Of a DNA stretch of 64,000 nt, positions 20,824 to 30,989 are shown piece by piece. The translations under genes were made by a program, and so were the position numbers. Origin of the DNA: Zymoseptoria tritici IPO323. Taxonomy: Eukaryota; Ascomycota; Dothideomycetes; Mycosphaerellales; Mycosphaerellaceae. Position 1 is the first letter of the stretch; every line of letters begins with the position of its first letter. The notes beneath the pieces are model-generated. The model was not told the DNA's origin. It was given only the letters and a program-made list of their open reading frames with translations, and did not search any database. Location of the stretch: positions 1,978,055-2,042,054 of the forward strand of contig NC_018213.1 in NCBI RefSeq assembly GCF_000219625.1, given 5' to 3'.

Positions 20824-23800
20824 ATGGCTGTTCTATCTGGATGGAAAGCAGGAGTCCTTGCCAGCTTGCTGGCTTGGGCAAATGCTGTTCCGTCCATAAA
20901 TGTCGAGCTTCGAACCTCGTTCGGTGCTCCACCATATCTGGTAGAGCTATTGTGAGCATTGTGCTGTTTCCTATCTCACGTGTACGAGCTGACGAGCAGC
21001 AGAGAAACTGCCGCCGAAGCAAACGCAAGCTCGTACTTTCCCCTCCTCGACCGAATCGCCGACGGATACTTCGACTCCTCCAAAACCGACCGCGATCTAT
21101 ACAACTCATTCCGATCCGTCCTCCAGCAAGACTCGCACCTCTCGAGCGAAGCCCTATCCCTCTTCGACTTTGCCTTGTCAATACATGCCGCAGCACCGCG
21201 AATCGAAGCCCACTACCAGTACTACAACACATCCATCGTTCCAACGCTTCTCGCAGATGAATCAGAAGGATGCGAGACATGGGCACACATGTCGTACAAA
21301 AGGCAAAGATATTGCTCACCGGAGCTACGAGAGTCGGATGTAATCAAGGATTATGGACCAGCCGACGACGACGTGCGTTCGCTGCCATTCGACCGCGTGC
21401 TTGGAGATGATTTCAACGAGAAGCCATCGGTGCTGTACGCAGACATCGAATCGGAGGCTTTCCGAAAGTTCCACAAGAAGCTAAGTCCGACAGCGAAGGA
21501 GGGTTCCACTTCATATCGGGTCAGATATCGGGCGACGCCTGGCTACGAGAGCAGACCACTGGCCGTGAGTGGATATGGAGTCGAGCTGGCGTTGAAGAGG
21601 ACGGATTACATTGTGATCGATGATCGGCAAGCCGAGGAGGCGAAGAGCGAAGATAATGCAGGCGATGCGACTTTGAGCGAGGAGGAGCTGTCCGATCTGC
21701 GGCCTCTGTCGTCCTCAGAGTTGAGACGTTTGGGATTGAAAGCATCTAGTTTTGTGATGGCCAGCGAGGATCCATTCGAGACGCTGCTTCGGCTCTCGAG
21801 TGACTTTCCAAAGCACTCCAGTCCAATTGCTGCGACGAATGTGTCGAAGGAATTCCTCAAGGAGCACGAGCACAACCGCGAGCTCTTGCTTCCTGCTGGG
21901 TACAACGTCATGTGGATGAATGGCTTGCAGGTCATGTCTCGCGATGTGGAGGCATATGCACTCCTTGAGCAGTTGAGGCGGGAGCGAAAGATGATCAATG
22001 ATGTTCAAAGCATTGGCTTGACCGGAGCAGAGGCGGTCGAGCTCCTATCACACGAAGCCATCACCAAGTCCCAGGTTGGTCAGGAAGCTCAACGTTACGA
22101 TTGGCGGGACGATGCTGAGGGTGGTAATGTCATCATTTGGCTGAATAACATCGAGAAGGACAAGCGATATGCATCGTGGCCGGCTACGGTGAATGCATTC
22201 TTGCAGCGGACGTATCCTGGCCAGCTTCCTTCTGTCAGGAAAGAGGTGCAGAATCTTGTCCTACCAATCGACTTCTCCGATCTCAGCGATGTATCGCTGG
22301 TCGCCGATAGCATCCGCGGGTTTGTGGAGAGGCAGGTCCCGATTCAATTCGGTCTGGTCCCACGGATCAATTCGCCGGCGAGTAAAGAGCAGGCGAAGGT
22401 GTTCTACTATCTTGTGGACCGGTATGGTGTTGCCGTTGCTCTCGACTACTTGGAGCGATCAGTAGCGGGATCGACCCGCAAACTCGGCGGGCCTGATGAG
22501 AAGCACTTTACCACGGCAATCGCCGAGCGAATTCTACGGCGCAGCAAGGAGGCTTTGGAATTCAGCAAGATCGCTGACGATGAAGAACTTTCTGCACGCC
22601 TGAAGCCGGTGCAGGCGTATCTAGCACGACTTGGGGACATCGACGCAGCTCCACATGCTTTCATCAACGGAGTGCCGATCCCAAGGACGGATGAATGGCT
22701 ACAAGTGATGAGCCAGAGGATCGGCCTGGATCTTCGTGTAGTGCAGCAGGCCATTTATGAGGGCACGCTTTCTGACGACGACTATCTACCGGATGTCTTT
22801 CTGTCCAAGGCGAGCTTCAGACGCAACAATATCGTCATACCGGGAGACGACAAAACTCTTCGCCATCTGAATCTGGGAGAGCTGCCCCATTTTGAACTTC
22901 TGCCTAGCCTTCCGGCCAGCAAGGACACAATCGAGCGAGAGCTAGTGCATCTCACGGTAGCGGCTGACTTTGATACGACGGAAGGCTTTGAACAACTGAT
23001 GGAGGCCCTCGTCTTTCGCGAGGAGCATGATAACGTTGAGCTGGCAGTGTTACACATTCCAATCTCTCCTAATCCCGCGATACACATGGTTGCGGTCTTG
23101 AACAAGGAATTAATCGAACAGACGCTCAGTGGCTACATCGAGCAGTACAAGAAACTTCAAGGAGAAGTCGCTACCGGAGACAACCTATCTGCCAGACGCG
23201 AGGTCTACGCTTCGATGCGCAAGACTGCCATGACTGGTGATGATATCAATGAGCCGGGATTCGAAGTGTTTCTCAACCACAAGCTTATGAATGCAATTGA
23301 TAAGGAACGTGACGAGAAAGCGCTGGTGATCAATGGCAGGGTTGTTGGGCCTTTTGCTCAAGAGACTGTACTCGAGGTGGCCGACTTGGAGGCATTGTTC
23401 TCGTACGAACGGAAGAGGCGTCTTCTCCCAGCCGCTCTGGCGATCGAAAGCCTCAAGCTTCAAGACAAGGCATCGACACCCCTGGCGTTCGCTCGCGTGT
23501 CCAACGTGATTGCACTTTCCTTGATCTCGGAGGTACCAGAGGGTATCTTCGAGCAAGCCCCGAGTGTCCGAATGGACACTTTCAAGAAATGGGACTCCAC
23601 TTACACGGCGATCCGTATCGGCGATGAAAAGACTGCCAACATTCAGATCTACGCCGCTGTGGACCCAGCATCTGAAGTGGCGCAGCGATGGATCCCGATT
23701 ATCAAGGTGTTGTCAGAGCTGGAGGGCGTATACGTCTGCCTGTACCTGAATCCGAAGGAGCGGCTTGAGGAGATCCCAATTAAGAGATTCTATCGCCATG

Positions 23801-25503
23801 TGATCAGCTCGAAGCCTGACTTTGAAGACGACGGGTCTCTCCGGGCCGCTCGCGCTCAATTCGGCGGCCTTCCTGCTGATGCGTTGCTCAACATGGGCAT
23901 GGATCTTCCGCCCTCCTGGCTCGTCGCGCCAAAGCACACTGTTCACGATCTGGACAACATCAAGCTGAGCGCGGTCAAGTCTGGCTCTGACATCGATGCT
24001 GTGTACGAGCTTGAGCATATCCTCATCGAAGGACACTCGAAGGATGCTTCGAGTGGGCCACCTCCTCGCGGCGTGCAGCTCGTTCTCGGAACCGAGTCTG
24101 ATCCACACTTTGCGGACACGATCATCATGGCGAATTTGGGATACTTTCAGTTCAAGGCGAATCCGGGCATCTACAATCTAGCGCTCCAGAAGGGTCGAAG
24201 TGAGGCTATCTTCAACATTGACAGCACGGGAGCGTTGGGATACAATGTCCAATCTGACGATGACTTTCCCTCCACCGAGATTGCATTGATGAGCTTCCGC
24301 GGCACGACTCTTTTCCCAGAACTGTCACGAAAGCCCGGCATGGAGGACGAAGACGTTTTGGAAGCATCGAAGTCAGCATTTGAGTCTCTTGCAGACAACG
24401 CAGACAAGTTACTGGCACAAGCTGGTCTTAAATCCGGCTCTGCAGGCAAGTACTTGTCGAAAGCAGCTCAGCTCGGCTCCGGCCTATTCAGCAGCAAAGA
24501 CGATGTCCAGGCACCCAAACACGCCGACATCAACATCTTCTCCGTCGCATCTGGCCACCTGTACGAGCGCATGCTGAACATCATGATGGTGTCTGTGATG
24601 AAACACAGCTCACACACCGTCAAATTCTGGTTCATCGAGCAATTCCTGTCCCCATCCTTCAAAGACTTCCTCCCAATCATGGCAACAGCGTACGGTTTCC
24701 AATACGAGATGGTAACCTACAAATGGCCGCACTGGCTGCGAGGACAGAAAGAAAAGCAACGCGAGATCTGGGGCTACAAAATCCTCTTCTTGGACGTCTT
24801 GTTCCCTCTCGACCTGGACAAGGTCATCTTCGTGGATGCCGATCAGATCGTGCGGACGGACATGTACGAGCTCGTGCAGCACGACCTTGAGGGCGCGCCG
24901 TACGGTTTCACGCCCATGTGCGACTCGAGGACTGAGATGGAGGGCTTCCGGTTCTGGAAACAGGGATACTGGAAGAACTTCCTCAAAGGCCTGCCGTACC
25001 ACATCTCCGCTCTGTATGTCGTGGACTTGAAGTTGTTTCGACAAATGGCGGCAGGTGATCGGCTGCGGCAGAATTACCACCAGCTCTCCGCGGACCCGAA
25101 CAGTCTGAGCAATCTGGACCAGGACCTGCCGAACCATATGCAGTCGTTGTTGCCGATCCACAGTCTACCGCAGGAGTGGCTGTGGTGTGAGACTTGGTGT
25201 TCGGACGAGAGTTTGAAGGATGCGAAGACGATTGATTTGTGCAATAATCCGCAGACCAAGGAGCCGAAGCTGGATCGTGCGAGGAGACAGGTGCCGGAGT
25301 GGACAGCGTATGACGATGAGATTGCTGGTGTTGCGAAGCGTTACAAGGACAGTCGGAGTGGTGGTAAGGACAAACCTGATGGCGCACCGGATACGAGTGT
25401 GCCCGTCGTCGCTCAGGCTGGGGAGGAGAGTATACAGGAGCGGTTGCAGAGGGAGGACGCGGAGAGAGAGCGGAAGAAGGTGAAGGGACACGACGAGCTA
25501 TAG
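20824..25503 (+). CDS. UGGT: UDP-glucose:glycoprotein glucosyltransferase (ER folding sensor)
   Basis: The enzyme re-glucosylates misfolded N-glycoproteins in the ER lumen so they re-enter the calnexin cycle. Exon 1, 20824..20951, encodes a signal peptide (MAVLSGWKAGVLASLLAWANA) and the start of the folded region. Exon 2 is 21003..25503. The 51-nt intron ends CAGCAG; using the second CAG gives ..VELLETAAEANAS, which fits the family. The protein has 1,542 residues. Thioredoxin-like domains fill the N-terminal three quarters. The GT24 catalytic domain begins near INIFSVASGHLYERM and contains the metal-binding FVDADQIVRTD (Asp about 1321 and 1323). The C-terminus is the ER retrieval signal HDEL. 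No lesions are seen. Confidence 0.97.
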
Positions 25504-25972
25504 ATATAGATGCTGTATCTACGGCTGTCATGCCCACGATGGCAGGCCCTTGAAAGGCAGCGGTTTTGGTTTGGAACAGGTTTGTACCGATGGTCAATTC
25601 TTCCAGTTGACGAGCTGCAAGTACGATGCGCGCAATGCTCGAGACGCCGATACGACACGACGCCTCACAGTCCCGAAGATGATCACTAAAAACAAGCTAA
25701 CCAAGATCTCCTGAAACAGCTTCGGCTTTGTCGCTGGTAGCACAAGAACACCAATCTACATCGCACCGCATACGCCAATGCCGTGCCCAGACCCACCTCT
25801 CGAGCACAACAGCAGCCTTCAGGTCCTTGTGCTCCACCACCCGACTCTCCTCCAACCTCCCAACTTCGCTGCTTAAATTAAACGAGCTCCAAAAGCATAT
25901 AACTCTCGACCTCCGCTCGCCACCGCTCCACATAAGTCCATTGGCCTCCAAGAATTCTCTCACGCTATCACA
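25504..25972. other. Intergenic with probable promoter of the secreted-protein gene
   Basis: About 470 bp. A TATA-like CATATAACT near 25896, roughly 75 bp before the ATG at 25973, and pyrimidine-rich sequence up to the start are consistent with a strong promoter. No gene is seen. Confidence 0.45.
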
Positions 25973-26624
25973 ATGAAGACCGTCAACCCCATGCTCGCTG
26001 TTCTCGGCCTCATCGCGTTCTCACAAGCACAATACTTCAACCTTCTAGCCGCCCACTCCGCCTCTCCAATCCACCTCTCTCCCATCAACGCCAATGGCGG
26101 CGCTCTTTGGATCGGGAAACCTCAGTCCGACTATTGTCCGCCCGGAATATCCGGACTGACGTGTTCCAACACCACTGGCTTGGATACAGCTTACGGAGGA
26201 GGGAAAGCGGGAGGAGGACTGAGTCTGGGCGTGAGAGTGCCGGGCGGGCAGCAGATGTACGTTCCTTTCTGTGATGGACGAGATTACAAAATGCCGTTGG
26301 CTAACCACGGGTACGAGCAGATTCATCGACAAGGCCTGCGGTGCGTTGGGCTACACTCGACCTCACTCGGCTTCCATCCCGACAGGAGCGTACGTGACGG
26401 GTTGGACCAATACGCCGTTTGCCTTCTTCGGCTTCCTCGATTGGAAGCTCAACGGAACTGGAGAAGGAATCGTGTTCTGTTCGGAAAATGGGGATGCGAA
26501 CGTTGGGCCTTGGAAGGCCTACGCTGTACTGGACGATATTGAGCTCCCAGCTGGTGCGTGTTTGGGAGCGGACTTGATCAGCAGTGAAGTCAACAGCACG
26601 AGCGTGTGGGAGTATACCGGCTGA
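25973..26624 (+). CDS. Small secreted protein, IgE-binding-protein-like family
   Basis: Two exons, 25973..26256 and 26321..26624, encode 195 residues. The 64-nt intron has donor GTACGT, branch GGCTAAC and acceptor GAGCAG; splicing joins GGQQI to FIDKACGALGYT. A signal peptide (residues 1-19, ending SQAQ) is followed by YFNLLAAHSASPIHLSPINA, then a Cys pair region (YCPPGISGLTC), the VPGGQQ motif, HSASIPTGAY, and an ending VWEYTG. I know this order from abundant secreted fungal proteins annotated as IgE-binding protein or related to allergen homologues. The molecular function is not known to me. Without the intron the frame diverges, which explains two overlapping ORFs here. Confidence 0.8.
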
Positions 26625-26920
26625 AAGACGCAGCACTGAGGCAGCCAGCAAGAAGAGAGGTATGTGGAATGCATGCACGAATCAACGATGCGCCATGTTG
26701 GGGTTCTTCTCGAAGTACAGTATTATCATGTCCAATGCCATCCATCCTCAAAATCGTACTTCGCCGTTTCCTGTGGCCATCGCACGAGGAGATCCAGGAC
26801 GAATTGTATATGGCATCGATAGGGTCGATAGTCCATCGCACATCATCTCTCATCGACATAACGCTCGATCCAAGCAAAATTGTTCCCAGCTCGCGCTCCG
26901 ACCAGGTCCCGCAGGTATGG
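26625..26920. other. Intergenic between convergent genes
   Basis: About 300 bp lies between the stop codons of the secreted protein (+) and the first cysteine-rich gene (-). No additional gene is seen. Confidence 0.5.
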
Positions 26921-27272
26921 CTAATAGCACTTAGCATCGATTGGAAAAGTCGTCCATTGATTATCGAAAGGAATGCCGTCGACGTAGCACTCCCAGCCCT
27001 TTGTCGAGAGAGGGAGACGTTAGCGCAAGGAAAAGCGATGCATAACCTTCGGTCAGGATCACGGCGACTGACCTCGCGGCATGGATAGTTCCACTGTTCT
27101 GTTTTCTCTGGTTCGCCTTTGCAGAGGCCATAGGCAGTGGGACCTTTGCCAGTGGTCCTGGTGTATTTCTAGATCTGGTCGGTGTAGGAGGTAAGAGAGC
27201 AGCGACGAGACTTACGTAGGCCGTGGCCAAGGATGTAAGGGCGAGAAGGTTGGAGAGGTGGAAGATCTGCAT
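26921..27272 (-). CDS. Small cysteine-rich secreted protein, tandem family copy A
   Basis: Three exons, 27272..27216, 27168..27073 and 26998..26921, encode 76 residues. Exon 1 is a signal peptide (MQIFHLSNLLALTSLATAY). The mature part contains TTGKGPTAYGLC, YPCRE, GWECYVDGI and a final KCY. Introns of 47 and 74 nt sit at the same codon positions as in copy B. Compared with copy B, the first cysteine is a tyrosine (KYTR instead of KCTR) and one mid-chain cysteine of B is missing, so at least one disulfide must differ. Function is unknown. Size, signal peptide, Cys content and tandem duplication are those of candidate effectors or antimicrobial peptides, but I recognise no named family. Confidence 0.75.
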
Positions 27273-27532
27273 TTTCTTGGTGTCAATCGTTGGAACCTCT
27301 CAAGTGCTTGTGGCGAGAAGATCAAGAGAGCATCGAGAGCTGAGTACGCCTCTCATGTCGCGCTTTCTTGAGCTGATCAAAGATCGATGATAAGGCTACC
27401 CTGTATACATATCACCACATCCGACCTGTTCTTCTCCCAGATTGACCGCCTCAAATTTGCAGTACCTCGTACTCTCTCTCAACCCGAACTCGTTGCTGGC
27501 GCTCGTTCGAGTGGCCCTCCCGCATGCAAAGG

Positions 27533-27879
27533 CTAACTGCACAAGGCGTCGGAACCGTGCACCTGATCGATTTGGGGATAGCACTCGATATCATCTTGGT
27601 AGCATTCCCAACCCTAGGACCGAGTCTATCAGCAATAGCGGAAGTTGAGAGCAACGAAGAGACGACGGACATAACGGCATGGATAGTTCCCAATCTCGAG
27701 TGGATTTCCCGGCTCGGCCTTGCAGAGACCATAAGGAGCGGGTCCGTGACCAGTAGCCCTCGTACATTTCTGGTCGTTTGTTAGTAAAGGGCGTGCGGAC
27801 GGAGAGGAGCGGAGAGAGTCACGTAGGCTGTGGCCGCGGTGGCGAAAGCGAGAAGGACGGAGAGCTGGAAGAATTGCAT
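27533..27879 (-). CDS. Small cysteine-rich secreted protein, tandem family copy B
   Basis: Three exons, 27879..27823, 27769..27671 and 27613..27533, encode 78 residues. The signal peptide is MQFFQLSVLLAFATAATAY. The mature protein contains KCTRATGHGPAPYGLC, NYPCRY, GWECYQDDIEC and ends DALCS, giving six cysteines. Introns of 53 and 57 nt start GTGACT and GTCCGT and end GACCAG and CCTAG; both branch-like motifs (ACTAAC, GCTGAT) are visible. All three exons are phase 0, so exons correspond to signal peptide, first half and second half. It is the intact member of the trio. Function unknown; see copy A for alternatives. Confidence 0.78.
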
Positions 27880-27880
27880 T

Positions 27881-27905
27881 GTTCTTGTTGTTGTTGTTGT
27901 TTTGG
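27881..27905. repeat. (TTG)n microsatellite
   Basis: A short TTG run (GTTCTTGTTGTTGTTGTTG) lies directly upstream of the copy B start codon. Confidence 0.85.
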
Positions 27906-27940
27906 AGTTGTGACCGTTGGAAAGTTTTGTTTGGTAATAG

Positions 27941-28000
27941 CAGGAAGAGAGAGGGAGATAGGGAGAGAGAAAGAGGGAGAGAGAAAGAGGGAGAGAACCA
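27941..28000. repeat. GA-rich microsatellite
   Basis: A purine tract built of GAGAGAAAGAGG units lies 60-120 bp upstream of copy B, within its presumed promoter. Confidence 0.85.
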
Positions 28001-28289
28001 CGGGAGCGAGGGTAGCTTTACCCCCAGATTGAGCTTGCCTGTTGGTTGGAGCTTGCCTGCAGAGCTGACAAGAAGACGGCGGTCTTCAATGCTTGCAAGA
28101 GCTGACAAGTTCAAAACCGTATTGGGCGCACAAGAACGCTGTCCAGTAGAACTATACACCATCTTCTCCGATCCGTACTTCTCCCGAAGTGATCCCCTCG
28201 TTTTTGCAGCAACCCCAGCAACCCCGCCCGACCTCATGACCGACCCAGGATGGTCATCGACGTCCATGCAGCAGCCTTGAAACGCATCT

Positions 28290-28683
28290 GATGAGCGCTG
28301 CTTGCACAAGGCGCAGACGGGTTGCTTGTCCCATTGAGGAGTGCAAGCAATATCGTCGACGTAGCACTCCCAAACCTATCGTAAATTGTTAGCGCCAGCG
28401 GCGAAAGATGCGTAGTCTCCAAGTTGGAAGAAACGGTACTGAGAGACAAAAAAGAGCAACCTTCCTTGCGGCATGGAAAGATACCATTTCCCTTTGCGAG
28501 GCCGTCGAATGCACAGAAGCCGTGTGGCCATGGGCCCTTTCCAGTAGCTCCGACGCACGACTAGAGTCTTGTTAGTCTATCACACGACGTCGTTGCTTCC
28601 GGACGAATTAGAGCGGAAAGACTAGCTTATGCTGTGACCGCGGTGACCCTTGCGATGAAGATGGAGAATTGGCAAATTTGCAT
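28290..28683 (-). pseudogene. Third copy of the cysteine-rich secreted protein family, disabled (copy C)
   Basis: The copy begins MQICQFSIFIARVTAVTA but the next codon, TAC in A and B, is TAA. The first donor is GC followed by TAGTC instead of GT. Exon 2 is recognisable as SCVGATGKGPWPHGFC..FPCRK. The second donor is GA in place of GT. Exon 3 (VWECYVDDIACTPQW..CALC) has lost the stop codon present in B and reads on for many residues. Four independent lesions make this a pseudogene. It lies within about 100 bp of the repeat-rich block, and its cysteines are otherwise retained. Confidence 0.75.
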
Positions 28684-28739
28684 CGTGGCTGATAAGGTTG
28701 CCGTGGTTGGCGTTGGTTCCTCCCGTCCAGTCTGCTGAA

Positions 28740-28870
28740 CAATTAATCCGCTGGATTAGTGGATTGGTGGATTGGTTAATTAATTAATCAATCCATGGCT
28801 CTGGTTGCTAGATTGTTGCCTTAATTAATTAATCTATGGCGTCTGCGTTAATTAAGGGTGGATTGAAGGA
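28740..28870. repeat. TTAATTAA-rich boundary sequence
   Basis: Runs of GGATTGGTGGATTGG and three TTAATTAATTAAT tracts mark the transition from gene-type composition to the RIP-degraded block. No ORF is present. Confidence 0.7.
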
Positions 28871-29159
28871 TTAATAGTAGTATTAAAGGGGTAGTAGAAG
28901 GTAGATTTAAGGGTAGATTTAAGGGTAGATTTTGCTCTATATACACCTACTCGGCCGCATATTTAAGCACGGCCGCAGCAGTTCTGTTACCTGCGCAAAC
29001 GACTCGTATAGAAGCTAGAAACGACGAATCTACTATTAAACGCTTAGCTAATAAGAAGGCTAGAAACTCCTTTAGTTTTTATAACTTAGCCGGCTATGTT
29101 TATAGTAGTAAGGGTAGTAGAGGTGTTGTTCGTAAGGCTCTTAGTAAGGGTAGTTATAA
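28871..29159. other. RIP-altered sequence with no identified element
   Basis: About 290 bp of TA-rich sequence downstream of the hAT remnant, perhaps its 3' non-coding end. No protein similarity was found. Confidence 0.4.
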
Positions 29160-30283
29160 GGCATTATAGTCGGTTATCTAGCTTCCTTATTAGCCTTATT
29201 ATCTACTAATATTACTACCGGCTTAAAATTAGTCTATATAATAACACCCTCTCTCGTCTAGCTCTATAGTAATGTTGCTACTACAATAGTGTCTTCCTTA
29301 AGGCGGCTACGCCGGTTAGTAACTATTAAGCCGGTAGAGCTAAACGTACGTTTAGGCTCGTCGCTTATCGGTAGTGTTATAAGGACGTCTAGTACTATAC
29401 GTATTAATTAAGGCTATTTAATGCGGTAATTCTACTACTATTAGTAGACGTTGTCGACGTTGTAGTCTACTTTAAGGGACGTATAAACCGACTATTACTC
29501 GGCCGGTATTAACGCCGTCCGCTACTACTTAGCTCGCTCTTTATCGCTACTATTAGCTATGCCGGCGAAGTCGTCTACGTCGTTATTAAGGACTCGTTAG
29601 TAGCGTAGGCCGGTCGTATGCGGTAGTAGTAGTTATACGGCAACCTTAGAAGCTAATTAAGAAGGTGTTATCTCGCTGTTCGTAAGGTCGCTATTATTAC
29701 TATTAAATAAGCTCGTAAGCGTATATTTATACTACAACGCCTTTAACTTAGCCTTCGTAGCGGTAAGCTATACCGGCTTCTTACTCTACTTCTTCTTAAG
29801 CTACCGGATGTTATATCGAGGGTATAGGACGACGGCTATAACGTAGATTAGCGTATTGTCGGTAAGGGTGTAGTAGGCATCTAGCTTCTGCTACGCGAGG
29901 TTAATGTTAGCTCGGAAGTAGTGCTCTTATTAGAGCTCTTATAACTCTAGATAGTTAGTAATAATAGCCTCTACGTTGTCGACTATATAGAGTCGTTTTA
30001 CGCCTTCGAAGTAAGTAAGGAGGTATTTAAGGACTAGCAACACCTACTATATCTAACTATGCCGGCTAACCTAACCTTATAGCTTAATCGTTGCCTTAGT
30101 TAATAGCCTAAGGATCTTGTAATACTACTGCAACATATGCTAGTCCTTATATAAGAGGCGGTCGTCTAGCTATACCGGTCGAGCCTTTATTACCGGTCGC
30201 TTGTTAAGGGGCTTATAGCTATGCTTATAGAGCTAGTCGTTCTACGAGGGTGTTAGCTAATAAGGTCGATATTTATTATGCGC
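29160..30283 (-). pseudogene. hAT-family transposase C-terminal remnant, RIP-degraded
   Basis: Read on the minus strand with TAG/TAA as former Trp/Gln codons, this stretch gives hAT-type segments: a region with RPVIKAR then LDDRLLYKD; a middle part LKYLLTYFEGVKRLY with INLAW further on; and near 29180-29330 the C-terminal dimerisation motif SDEPKRTFSSTGLIVTNRR, the equivalent of the family's SSE-x-x-R-x-FS. Stops are frequent and the copy is dead. Its N-terminal part is not visible; the gypsy element at 30289 interrupts the sequence on the right. The call rests on motif order only. Confidence 0.7.
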
Positions 30284-30288
30284 TCTTA
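30284..30288. repeat. Target-site duplication (left) of the gypsy element
   Basis: TCTTA here and at 38750-38754 flank the two LTRs exactly, as expected for a 5-bp integrase-generated duplication. Confidence 0.8.
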
Positions 30289-30590
30289 TGTAATAATGAG
30301 TGGTAGGGATGTATGAACAAGCGTACTACTCGGGTGTGCAACAGTGTGAGGATACTGTACTATCTGGTGCAAGAGTAATTCTTGCCCTTTCGATCCGCCT
30401 ACGGCGGCTACCTATTTAACCCTCGAGAGATGGACACGAGTCGGTGCGGAATAGGTGCGGGACGCCTGCGACTCGCTACGCGATATCTAACTCGCACCCG
30501 CATGTATACACCGCAACGATATCGTAGGGACTTCGCAACGACCTAAAGGTCCCTACGGTCCGCCTACGTTCAGCCTTGGCGCCTTTTACA
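30289..30590 (-). repeat. 3' LTR of the gypsy element (relative to gag-pol)
   Basis: It begins TGTAATAATGAGTGG and ends TTTTACA on the plus strand and aligns end to end with 38448-38749. It is 302 bp long. Confidence 0.88.
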
Positions 30591-30989
30591 CACGCCTCCT
30601 CCTTGTGCTAATGTCCTTAGCAGCAGAGGCCCTAGCTATCCGCCTACGCCTCCTTGCGCTTTGTAGTTCTAACTCCCTTAGTATTTATTTCTTACTCCTC
30701 TCGGATCCCTTGCGATCCGCTACTGTTCACGTGCCTTTAGTTATCTCGGTTTGGTCGTTACGAAGCGTCCGCGTAGCGACGGTCGCTGGGCGCAGCCCCG
30801 CGTTGTTATTCCGAATTTTTATTAACACTCTAGTTAATCCTCGGCGGAACGCCCGCGAGTTTATACCCTAAATATTTTCCTTACGAACGACTTTTTCTCG
30901 ACGGGATAGCTTCTTTTTACACTACATTCGCAACCGACCTACAACCGATCCGCAACTAATATTACTAACTAACATTATTACCCGCACGC

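Noticed and set aside
27629..28309. 226-codon minus-strand ORF as a gene
   Set aside because: It combines exon 3 of the pseudogene copy C, a microsatellite read as low-complexity residues, and exon 2 of copy B. It is read-through, not one protein.
30605..30871. 88-codon plus-strand ORF inside the gypsy element
   Set aside because: It lies next to the LTR with no similarity and no continuation; likely chance in a stretch with fewer RIP stops.
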